A stretch of DNA of 64,000 nucleotides from Microdochium bolleyi (Eukaryota; Ascomycota; Sordariomycetes; Xylariales; Microdochiaceae), in assembly GCA_001566295.1 (NCBI GenBank), contig KQ964273.1:181289-245288 (forward strand), written 5' to 3'. Below are positions 48,101 through 57,103 of the stretch, one piece after another (within the stretch, counting starts at the first letter, position 1; each line of letters opens with the position of its first letter). Under the pieces are notes generated by a model that was given only the letters and a program-made list of their open reading frames with translations, made no database searches and was not told where the DNA came from. Made by a program: the position numbers and the translations under genes.

Positions 48101-51100
48101 ATACAAGTCGATTTGCCTTGCTATGATGTTGTGGACGCACTCCTCGACCGGAGCAGGCCTCGTCTTGTTCCATTCCCAGATCTGCCGGGAATCCGACGGT
48201 GTCATTGTGTCAAGGTCTGCCAAGAGTGTGTGGCTTCTGGCAGCCAGGAACTGATGTATGACGTGGCTCGTCTGGTCTATCATTGCCTGAGCTCGCCATG
48301 TCTCGATGGCGGATTTGTCGAAAGAACAACGAATTTGGATCGTGCGGTTCCTCGAGACGGTGCACTCGACGGTCAAGGCATAGGTTGTGAATTCCGTGGT
48401 GTCGAACGACTGCACCCACTTCCCAACCTTGTTAGTTCTGTCGCCATCCGTGTTACTGATCTTCTCATTGTTAAGGATGAGCAGGGTCTGGAAATCGCAG
48501 GCTCTCGCTGCATGCTCGCTGGCTTTCGCAATGTGCTGCAGGCCAGTCTGCTCGAAAGGGATCATCGCAGTCGCCTGGTCCTGCACAGTCTGGAGGAACT
48601 CGACCACGGCAGGCGAGGGACTGTGTACTGAAGGAACGTACACCCTGCACGGCACAGTTGCGATGGTCGGCCCAATGATACTCTCGGCGTCAGGAACATC
48701 CATGTTTCGCCCGGAAAGAAGGACACCGAACACGACATCATCGTTGCCGGTGTGTTGATTGACGACGAATGCCCATGCTGCCCGCATTACCGACGCGATC
48801 GTCACACCTGTATGACTGCTTACTCCTTGCCCGATCTGCTGAGGAGTGGTCTCGACGACTTCAGTAGCAGCGATGCCTTTATTGCCAAGTGGTATTGGAG
48901 GGAAGGCGCTCCCGCTATAGTCTGCCAGAGACTGCTGCCAGAACGCTGTAGCCAAGGACACATCTGACCTCAAGATGTGTCTCACTGCCAAGTTGAAATT
49001 GGTGTGCGGATTTGGTTTGGAGACTTTCTCATATCGTTGAGTAAACCTCATCCGGACCATGTCCATAGACTCGGCATCGTACAGCGCGTGATGCACGGTG
49101 ATGATAAGAGCCTTCTTGCTTCCATCACTTTCAGCAAGCATGCACTGCCGAAGCAGAGACTGTCCCAATGTCATAGGCCTCCGCTTGTCCACTTTCAGGT
49201 ATTCATCAAGCTGGACCCCGTTGGCAGTCTCCCAGGTCATGGGTGTTTCGACAACGACCTGGACAAGGCCGAGTGTGCCGTGCTGGATGACCCGAGTCTT
49301 CAACACGGGAAGGTCCTGCACAGTCTCCTCCCAAGCTACGCGGACTCTGCTCTCATCAGCGTCGTCTGCAAGCTCCAAGATGCTCTGCAGAACGTAATCG
49401 CCCGGTCGCGCCGAGCTGAGCGCTAGCAGACCCTCCTGGAGTGGTGTGCAGGGATAGGCGTCGACGATGGCGCCGGCGTCCACGAGAAGCTCATGTGCAG
49501 CAAAGTTCTGGAAAAGTGCCATCTCGCCGGGTTGCGAGAACAAAAGTGAGAATGGTGCAATGGTGCCGCTCGAGGTCTGTCGGGTATGACCTTCGTCGGC
49601 TACTACTTCGGTGCAAGAGGCCATGTCAACCAGTTGTGGATGTTGGAAGACGAGGGCGACAGTCAGCACGAGACCCTGCTTGCGTGCCACACTGACGAGC
49701 TTCATAGCAATGATCGAGTCCCCGCCGAGCATAAAGAAGTTGTCGTCAAGCCTGATGCGGCTTGTGCTGCTGATGCCTAGCAGTTGCGCCCACAACGCAG
49801 CTAGCGTGAGCTCCGTCTCGGTGGTAGGCGGGCACTCATTGCCTCGCTGAGACGCCGCATTGGAATCCATTAGTCTGAGGCCAGTCAGATGCTTGGAGCC
49901 CAGTTCGCGAAGCTTTCGTCTGTCAATCTTGCCAGATGTGGTCAGGGGCAAGTACTCGATCGCCAGCCACGTGCTGGGGACCATGTAGCTGGGCAGGCGT
50001 CGGTTAAGATGATCCTGGACAGAGCCTGCGATGCTGTAAATTCGCATTCCAAGGTCTTCGGTTTCTCTGTATGGCCCTGTCGACGAGGTGGCCAGCTTCA
50101 AGAACACAGTCAAAATGCCGTTTTTGGACTTGCCATCCGAGGGCCGCAGCACTTCAGCGATGACGGCATTGGCCAAAGAGCCGACGGAGCTCATGACGTG
50201 ATGCTCGACGTCAGCGAGCTCGATTCGTTGGCCACGAATCTTGACTTGGGTGTCTTTGCGGCCTGCGTACAGCAAGCGACCGTCAGCAGTGTACTGGACG
50301 AGGTCGCCCGTTCTGTAGAGCCTGCCGCGGCGTCCTGGCGATTGAGAACCCCCGAGCAAGAGCCACACTGGGTCTTCAATGAATGCTTTGGCCGTCTTCT
50401 CGCCGTCAAGGAAGTATCCAGCTGCAAGAATAGGTCCCTCGATACACAGCTCGCCAACAGCCCCAACAGGAAGCAGCCTGTTGTAATTGTTTGGATCCAC
50501 GATCCAGGTGGTGCACGCAGTCGGTTTGCCAATATTCCGAGTTTTGGTGTTGAATCTGTCGCTGTCTGTTTCTTGCAACTCGACGCGGCCGACAGTGCAG
50601 AGCACAGCACACTCCGTCGGCCCGTATCCCTGAAACAGCGTCGTGTGCCGCCATCTGTCGAAATCTTCCGCCAGCGGTGTCTCACCCGCCAGCAGCACTG
50701 TGCTGATACACGTCGCTTCTCGAGGGTCGATGAGCCGGGCGACAGATGGTGTTGTCACGATGGTGTTGACCTTCATCCTACAAACGGACCCTGTCAAGTC
50801 ATTGCGCAGCTCTGAGTCGGCAGGGCAGCAGACCGTGCCTCCAAAGAGGAGTGTGGCGAAGATTTCGTGGATGGAGGCGTCAAACGTGTACGCTGCGAAT
50901 TGCAGCATGCGAGTGTTGGAGCTGTGGCTGATTGCTGTGCTATGGTGAATCAGGCTTGTAAAGATGGCGCCGTGTGACAGCAAGACACCCTTCGGCTCGC
51001 CGGTGCTGCCGGATGTGAAGATGGTGTAGGCATTCGTATTATGGCTGACAACAGGCAGATCATGATATTGGTCTGCAGGTCGCTTGAGCTCTTTCCTGAA

Positions 51101-53302
51101 TGTCTCAATGGCATGCTCGTCCACAGTCATCTTTCGAACACAGGTTTCAAGAACCATTTTGGAGTGTTCCTGTGAAGTGAGAGCAAGCTTTGGTGAAATC
51201 TGTCCCATGATACATCCTCGCCGATCTGTCGCAGTCGAGCTCGGGTCCATTGGCACAAAGGTTCCGCCGACTTTCATGACTGCGAGCATGGCCACAACTG
51301 CCCACTTGGACTTCTCAAAGAACAAAGGAACCAGGTCTCCCGCGCCGACCCCAGCAGCCATGAGATGGTGGGCGAGAAGTGTCGACATTGTGTCCAGCTC
51401 GGCGTACGTGATGCTGCCGTCCCAGGCTTCGATGGCTGTTCGTGCTCCATCATCCCTGGCGTTATTCGTGACCATCTCGTGCAGCGTCCCGTGGATTGGC
51501 TTTAGCAAATCCCGGTTCGCTTTCCAGATTGCGTTGGTGTCTGCCGGCATTAGGATGTTTAGCTGCTCGAGCTTTGCATCGACTGTGAGATGGTGAAACT
51601 GCTCGATCGTATACACTAGTCTTGCCAGCATCTTTTCCGCTTTCCATGGTTCGAGCACCCGGGAGTCGACAGTTGCGACGATGGTGACATCAGTCTTCGA
51701 GACTGTACAGATTATAGCGAGCGGATAGGTTGCAACCTCTTCTAGTTGCGACGGCTTCTGCCACACGCCAATCGTATTCGCTCCTTCTTTTGCCGTTGCA
51801 CCTTCTTCTTGTGCCTGCTGAACGATGAATATCGTCTGGAAACCGCACGCTCGTGTCGCGTCATCGTTGATGCGGGCAATATGCTGCAGTCCGGTTTGTT
51901 CAAAGGGCATCATGTCGGCTGCTTGATCCTGCACGCCATCCAAGAACTCCCCGACCGTGGTCAAGTGCAGGGCCGGAACGCGAACGCGTACCGGGACTGT
52001 CGCGATAGTTGGCCCTATAATCTCGTCAACCCGCGGCACCGGCACCGATCGGCCGGAGAGGGTTGTGCCGAAGACGATGTCGTCGTCGCCCGTGTAGTGA
52101 TTCACGACCAGAGCCCAGGCCGCGCGGAGCCTTATCGCAGTCGTCACCTTGGTGACCTTTAGATGATCGGTGACATCGAGTGGGATGACCTGCCGCAAGC
52201 TGACATCGGGTCGTCCCACTGAGATGTCAGTGGGCAGAGCTGGGAAAGCCTCAGACTTGTAGTCAAGAGTAACCCACTCCCAGAAAGCCAATGATGACGC
52301 TCGAGACTGCTCAAGAAGATGCTGAACGAAGTGTCGGAAAGAAGGCAACTCGGTAACTTCGTTGCCAGAAAAGCACTCTCCCAGTATCTTCTGGATTAGG
52401 GGAAGTGCAGCCCGATCGTAGAGTGCATGATGCAGCGTCATCACGATGGAGACGGGCTGGCCTCCGTCCATGGTAACGCGGCATCTGGCGAGCGGATCAC
52501 CAAGTCCCATGATCTCCACAGACTCAGTCGTCTCATCAGTGAAATGCCCAACTTGCAACTCAAGCTCCTCGTCGACGACAACTTGCACGAGTCCGATCCC
52601 GTCATGGTGAACGATGCGTGTGCGAAGCACAGGTATAGCGCGGCAAGCCTGCACCCATGCCCGCTTGAGCTGCACGACGTCGACGCCATCGCTGAGCTCG
52701 AGCTTGCTGTGCAGGATGTAGGTCCCCTGCTCTTTGGAGGTGAGAGCAAACAAGCCCTCCTGCATTGGCGTGCAGGGGTAGACATCGCTAATCTTGTCCC
52801 TGGTGACGCTCGATAACCTGGCCACCTGTGCAATGCACTCGTCGAGATTTTCCACTCTGTCTTTGATAAGTGAGAATGGTCCGCGGTCTACGACGTCGCT
52901 GGTTTTGACCGGGATGCAGGGCAGGCGGCTGAGTTGAGCTAGGGTCGGATATAGGAATAGCTGCTCTGTAGACAGCATAAAGCCAGCTGCGATAACCTCA
53001 TGCGAGACCCGCGACGCAACAAGCGAGTCTCCGCCAAGCTGAAAGAAGTTGTCGTGCTGGGCGATAGTGTCTTGTGGTATGTCTAGTGCCTTCGCCCAGA
53101 CTAGAGCCAGGTTACAATGGTGGCCAAGCTGGCGACCAGCAGTGTCGTAGTGCAGCGGTTCTTTCACAGAGTCGCCGTCGGACCCGGCGTGCTGTGAGGT
53201 GTGGACGATGTTTGGAGTCTCTTGAGCACGTGCATGACTGACACCTCCGAAGCCTGCAGCTGAGAGCGTCTCAGCCGCCGAGTCCAGTCCCTTGGTATGC
53301 AT
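19748..53302 (-). CDS. giant octamodular NRPS, T0-(C-A-T-C-A-T-E)x4, alternating L/D architecture
   Basis: Four exons (53302-43721, 43644-35566, 35465-27216, 27151-19748) give about 11,104 residues, near 1.2 MDa. All three introns are phase 0. The start is the only ATG between an in-frame stop near 53376 and the first domain. T0 has its Ser at residue 93. Eight A domains follow (SG[ST]TG motifs near residues 760, 1877, 3428, 4533, 6140, 7260, 8873, 10090). All eight have Asp in FDxx and the A10 Lys (SGK.DR). All nine T domains keep the GGDS Ser. Four E domains (HHLVVDL or HHLVIDL near 2477, 5168, 7871, 10738) follow T2, T4, T6 and T8, and these four T domains share GGDSITAMQ. C1, C2, C4, C6 and C8 have HHALYD; C3, C5 and C7, each after an E, have NHxIVDG. 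The protein ends right after E4. The product is inferred to be an N-acylated octapeptide of alternating L/D residues made in the cytosol. Confidence 0.93.
27152..27215 (-). other. NRPS intron 3 (64 bp, GC-AG, phase 0)
   Basis: The donor is GAG/GCAAGC, a non-canonical GC donor in otherwise good consensus. An ACTAAC branch sequence and acceptor TTAATAG/TAC follow. Splicing joins GGYDPTE to YDVSLRV, homologous to introns 1 and 2. No GT donor nearby restores the frame. Confidence 0.85.
27216..35465 (-). other. NRPS exon 3: end of C5, modules 5 and 6, E3, most of C7
   Basis: The order is the C5 tail (YAISIQAVDST), A5, T5, C6 (HHALYDG), A6, T6, E3 (HHLVVDLVSWR, NESHGRE, FNYSGGY) and C7 (YPAAPAQEGI, NHAIVDG). 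Pocket residues read by eye are DIMLIGGVFK for A5 and DAMLIGMIIK for A6. E3 reads CGWFTT where E1, E2 and E4 have VGWFTT. The exon ends after GGYDPTE at a GC donor. Confidence 0.85.
35466..35565 (-). other. NRPS intron 2 (100 bp, GT-AG, phase 0)
   Basis: The donor is GAG/GTGAGT, with CTAAC branch sequence and acceptor TTCTAG/TAC. Splicing joins GGVDPSE to YAISIQA in the C5 C-terminus, the position homologous to intron 1. Confidence 0.92.
35566..43644 (-). other. NRPS exon 2: end of C3, modules 3 and 4, E2, most of C5
   Basis: The order is the C3 tail (YAISVRVVDEP), A3, T3, C4 (HHALYDG), A4, T4, E2 (HHLVVDLVSWR, NESHGRD) and C5 (IPCAPTQEGI, NHAIVDG). Pocket residues read by eye are DAMAIGAIFK for A3 and DAFLLGLVIK for A4, both non-polar. 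The exon opens on TAT with no ATG until well inside A3, so it cannot be an independent gene. Confidence 0.85.
43645..43720 (-). other. NRPS intron 1 (76 bp, GT-AG, phase 0)
   Basis: The donor is GAG/GTATGT, with CTAAT branch-like sequence and acceptor TTACAG/TAT. Splicing joins GSDPNE to YAISVRV in the C3 C-terminus. The intron contains an in-frame stop, TAG, just after the donor. Confidence 0.92.
43721..53302 (-). other. NRPS exon 1: T0, modules 1 and 2, E1 and most of C3
   Basis: Domain order is a leader of about 60 residues, T0 (FFQLGGDSL), C1 (YPCTPMQEG, HHALYDR), A1, T1, C2 (HHALYDA), A2, T2, E1 (HHLVVDLVSWR, NESHGRE, FNYSGRY) and C3 (FPATPLQEGI, NHVIVDG). Eye-aligned pocket residues (PheA positions 235-517) are DAHTLAGVLK for A1 and DAMFTGSPTK for A2. 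Both begin with Asp, so both should take alpha-amino acids. The other positions are mostly non-charged, but no substrate is assigned. The exon ends in the C3 C-terminus after SDPNE. Confidence 0.85.
52910..53125 (-). other. orphan N-terminal thiolation domain T0
   Basis: This carrier domain (about residues 60-130) has the 4'-phosphopantetheine Ser93 in FFQLGGDSL and has no A domain before it. The only upstream coding possibility in this frame is about 25 codons back to a stop, with no A10 motif. Echinocandin synthetase EcdA and emericellamide synthetase EasA also begin with such a T domain, and in both it receives a fatty acyl or polyketide starter from a separate enzyme. The same use is inferred here. 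Confidence 0.85.
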
Positions 53303-54585
53303 GTTATTGACCAATGGGTTGTATCCCGAACTGCGACCAGATCTCTGGGTTCGGCTGTTGGCCCGGCTGGAGGATGTCTAGATGTCAGTCCATTGATTTC
53401 GGTCACTGCCTTGCTTCTTGGGGGAATCTTGCGACTAACCAAAATGTCTCGATCCGATCAATAAGCAATGATGTACATGAGAGTTGTTGATATCTGTACC
53501 ATGTACACCACAGCTTTGTGGTTCCTCAAGCAGTCCCGAGGTCCGCGTAATGGTCTAGAACAAGATACCATACATTTGAGCTGCCGGGCGTACCAGCCGA
53601 CATCCTTTCTGAGTACTTCTGGTCAGGCAACGAGCCCCTTCCATGAACGGCAGGGGACTTTCTTCGGCCGATACTGGCAGGACTTCCAGAACGAGTGTTC
53701 CGGTACCTATGTCGACACCACCCATGCCGAGAGACTCTTTGTGTGGGTCGAACCAGCCGACCACTCTTCGCGAGCATCACCATGCTCGACGAGCGATAGG
53801 CATGGTCCTTGGCGTGACAGGGGTCGACCCTGCCCATCGCCAGATGTCACAACGCCAGTCATCGTGTATCTCTCTGCCCTTGATATCTGGCGTGGGCCAT
53901 TGTTATCATCTCGGGAAAACCTTCCGTCGGGAAAAAGCTTGCTTGTGGAGATTTGATTTTTATACAATGGTAGGTTTCTAATGGATAACAGAATCCATGT
54001 CATCACAAATTTCAGATACCTTGGAGTGCGTCGTATGGTGGCCCTATCTCGAGCCCCGGACTGACACCGAGCTCCACAACCATTGTCCGGGGACTTGCTC
54101 ATGCTTGGCATCGCTGACACGGGAAGGTCCGTAGCCTGCATGCATGACTAGTTCGGTGTGGCAGGCCAGAGGGGCGGCCGACGAGGTGAGATCGCAGACC
54201 TTGCGTGCCGATGCATGCCGGTAGGACTGTTACAGTGGCGGCGGCGCAGCACGCCTTCCACAAGAACTGGCAGGAACTTTTCTTGCCTCGAAGTCTCAGC
54301 ATCGAAGTTATTTGGTGGGAAGATAAGTGCCCGAGACGCGGACCAAGAGTAAGAGCATTGACGTCAACGAACCCGTAGTTAGTAGCCATGGCGGTCCGTG
54401 AGACGAAGGACGAAGGCTACCAGGTGCCGCTTAAGCCCCCCCTGGTCAAGATGCTTCGAATGAGACGTGTAGTGCCTTGTCATAAAGTCCAGATTCAGTT
54501 CTCTACGTGCAGATTCGTGCAATTCGAATGATTCTGAAATTGCTCGTCTGTTGACGACTGTGCTCTCGAATAACTCAAGACGACC
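53303..54585. promoter_or_regulatory. divergent promoter region between NRPS and acyltransferase
   Basis: These 1.28 kb separate the two start codons and hold no supported gene, so they should contain both promoters. Two sites stand out. One is an inverted repeat CCCCGGAC (54054-54061) and GTCCGGGG (54085-54092) with a 23-base spacer; CGG/CCG half-sites are typical of Zn2Cys6 regulators. The other is a direct repeat TCGGGAAAA at 53911 and 53927, 16 bases apart. Function is inferred only from position and symmetry. Confidence 0.5.
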
Positions 54586-56358
54586 ATGGCACGCCTGGAT
54601 ACGCCTCCACCTGAGGGCGGTCACATTCCCTACAAGCACCCAGATGGCACTGAGGATCTCACAGAAAGCGAGAGCCACTCTGTGAAGGATCATGCACAGG
54701 CCGAGTCGCTTTTCGACGAATCTCTACTTCCCGAGTCGACCGTCAACAATGGCCCAGCCACTCCAGCTAGCTCGACATCGCCCCTCCTTGACGATGACCA
54801 GGTGCCCAACGACAAGAACGTCCACACTGTCGTATCTAATTTACCGATCACAGCGGCCGAGAAGTCTGCCATTGTCCAGTCATACTACGAGGCTCTTTGC
54901 GCTGGCAATCTCGATATTATTCCACAACAAATCACATCGCCGCGCGCCGGAGGCAATGCGCACCTTGGCGAGAGAAGACCTGCATGCGCAGTATTCGGTG
55001 GGCAGGGCCTCAGAGGGGACTACCTGCAGGAACTCAAGGAGCTGTCAGAGACATACGCTTCGCTCATCAGGGACTTGCTGCAAAGCTCCTGTGAGCTCTT
55101 GTTTGAGTTGGCAGCCACAGATGCAGTCACCGCAAAATACTACCACAAAGGCCTCGACATTCTCTTGTGGCTCAGACAACCCGAACAGACACCGGATGCC
55201 GCCTACCTCCGATCAGCACCCGTCAGTGCGCCACTTATCGGCCTGACACAGCTCATCCAGTATGCTGTGACCTGCAAGACACTCGGCCTGGCCCCGGGGC
55301 AGTTCTGCACTCGCATGTCCGCCACGACCGGCCACTCGCAAGGCGTCATCACAGCAGCAGCGATAGCAAGTGCCACAGACTGGTCGGCATACCAGCAAGC
55401 GATGCGGACTGCACTGACGACACTCTTCTGGATCGGTGTGCGGTCTCAGCAGGTCTGGGACTCGCAAGAGGGGTCAGTGGCGGTGTCAGCCGCCATGCAG
55501 CAGGATTCGCTCCACCACGACGAGCGAAACCCCACGCCGATGCTCAGCGTCAGAGGTCTCTCCCGTGCGGCTCTCCAGGAGTGTCTGCACTCCACAAATC
55601 GGTACCTCGGGGCCTCCAGGGCGAGCAAGGAAGGCAATGGCGGGCGCGAGGATCAACAACCCCGCGCCGGGCTGGAGATCTGCATGGTCAACGGACCCGA
55701 GCACTTTGTGGTCTCGGGACCGCCCCGTCACCTGTACGGGCTGAACCTGCAGATCAGGAAGGCGAAGCGGCTGCAGATCGTCGATGGCCTGCAGGATGCA
55801 AGGTCTGCTGCGGCCGCAACAAGCAGGTTTCTGGACGTCAGCGTGCCGTTCCACAGCGCGCACGTCGAGGCTGCGGTGCCTCTGATACTGCGTGACATCG
55901 GGCGCCTGGGCATCTCCCGGGCTGCGCTGATGGTCCCTGTATTCGGAACCGAGGAGCCTGTGGACCTCCGTATTGCCTCCCCCTGCGACGGGGCTGATAA
56001 CATTCTCCCGACACTGGTGGAGCTCGCGGTGTGCCGGAAGGTGGACTGGGCCAAGACATTGCAGGCTATGGCAGCGAGAAGGGGAGAGCTGCCAGTGGAG
56101 GCAGTGGGACTCGGGCAAAAGGTGATGCCGACGATGATGCTGGACTTTGGGCCCGGTGGCGTCCATGGCATCTGCTCGCTCCTGCCAGTCTCGACTGACG
56201 CGAATTCCTCGGATCTGACCGATACCCCAGATGAAGCATGCAGTCAGGCGAGAACTAGGCAGGACATGACTGCGGTTATGGTCGGCGCCTGGGGTGGCGG
56301 GAAGCGAGGACTCGGATACAGGGGTGACTTGTATGTCTGGGCACAGCAGTACGACTGA
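54586..56358 (+). CDS. stand-alone FAS-beta-type acyltransferase (SAT/AT-like)
   Basis: This is a single exon of 590 residues with ATG in a strong ACC-ATG-G context. After a low-complexity N-terminus (about 1-125) it matches, as I know the family, the acetyltransferase domain at the start of the fungal fatty acid synthase beta subunit. In order, it shows FGGQG (about 137), GLDILLWL, PLIGLTQLIQYAVTCKTLG, GHSQG with nucleophile Ser251, LSVRGLSR, VNGPEHFVVSGPP, LYGLNLQIRKAK, PFHS with catalytic His423, and LDFGPGG near 530. The rest of FAS beta (enoyl reductase, dehydratase, malonyl/palmitoyl transferase) is absent: the frame closes at 590. Known FAS AT moves acetyl from CoA to a carrier; the related SAT domain starts non-reducing polyketide synthases. 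It is divergent from an NRPS that begins with an empty T domain, so loading an acyl starter onto T0 is the likely job (inference). Acyl length is unknown. Confidence 0.85.
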   Translation: MARLDTPPPEGGHIPYKHPDGTEDLTESESHSVKDHAQAESLFDESLLPESTVNNGPATPASSTSPLLDDDQVPNDKNVHTVVSNLPITAAEKSAIVQSYYEALCAGNLDIIPQQITSPRAGGNAHLGERRPACAVFGGQGLRGDYLQELKELSETYASLIRDLLQSSCELLFELAATDAVTAKYYHKGLDILLWLRQPEQTPDAAYLRSAPVSAPLIGLTQLIQYAVTCKTLGLAPGQFCTRMSATTGHSQGVITAAAIASATDWSAYQQAMRTALTTLFWIGVRSQQVWDSQEGSVAVSAAMQQDSLHHDERNPTPMLSVRGLSRAALQECLHSTNRYLGASRASKEGNGGREDQQPRAGLEICMVNGPEHFVVSGPPRHLYGLNLQIRKAKRLQIVDGLQDARSAAAATSRFLDVSVPFHSAHVEAAVPLILRDIGRLGISRAALMVPVFGTEEPVDLRIASPCDGADNILPTLVELAVCRKVDWAKTLQAMAARRGELPVEAVGLGQKVMPTMMLDFGPGGVHGICSLLPVSTDANSSDLTDTPDEACSQARTRQDMTAVMVGAWGGGKRGLGYRGDLYVWAQQYD

Positions 56359-57103
56359 GTCAAGCATAGATTGGACCTGCCGCATCCGGCGTAGCCAGCA
56401 TAGGCGACGTTCACGCTCGAGATCAGCAGGTATCGTATTGTAGGGGAATGAAAAACAACCATGATGGCCCAAGTCGGCATGGGTGAGGTTGCAGCAAGCT
56501 CGCCTGCCAAGAGGGCTAAGCCCGACGTGCTGGCAGACTGCTGTTATTGCTGGCTCGGCATGGTACCCATGGCGTCTCACCTCGCAGATAAGCACAAGGC
56601 TGGAGTGCCACAAACAGCAGCTGACTCGTTGCGGCCGTAAGGATTCCAGTGGGTTACATGCAGATGTAGAAGAATCCTTCAGCGGCGGGTGGCTCTTGGC
56701 GATGGGGGCCGTCCGGATCCCTGACGCTGTATTCGTTAGTTTATATGCTCCGTACGGTCTCGGCTCCGGGAATCCATGCAGGGGTGGCCTCGCGTGAAGA
56801 GCGGATGTGGCAAGGACCCTGGTCTTCACGCCATGTTGAAGCTCTACGAGCAAGCACAGTGTTCATCAAATCATGCAGGCACGACAAGCAACTGTGGGCA
56901 TTCGGCCATCTGCCAAGCTCCTCTTCGGGAAGGGCTTACCGTTGGTCTACGAGATTGATCACCGGGCAGACACAAACAGTATAGGCCACGTTCGTTGACC
57001 CGAACACAGCGAGTGTGCAGGACTGTCGATCACGTCTTGCAAGGCTTGCGCGCACTGGTGTCGACCACGAAAACTCAGACCAGTACCGACGTGGCCATCG
57101 CAT
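56359..57103. other. intergenic region before the MFS gene
   Basis: I see no supported gene. It holds the 3' flank of the acyltransferase gene and the promoter of the transporter, which is transcribed in the same direction. Confidence 0.5.

Noticed and set aside
19748..53314. Four separate NRPS genes, one per long open frame
   Set aside because: The frames starting at 43626, 35420 and 26917 have no ATG at or near a domain start (GTG or TTG in place). The coding sense continues upstream of each to a splice acceptor. Joining at phase 0 rebuilds C3, C5 and C7.
53303..53450. A hidden starter A domain upstream of T0
   Set aside because: The frame is closed by a TAG near 53376 and shows no A10 motif. 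The 1.28 kb up to the acyltransferase gene contains no A-domain motifs on the minus strand.
54586..56358. Intact FAS beta subunit or PKS
   Set aside because: Only the acetyltransferase domain is present in 590 residues. No enoyl reductase, dehydratase, ketosynthase or carrier motif follows before the MFS gene.
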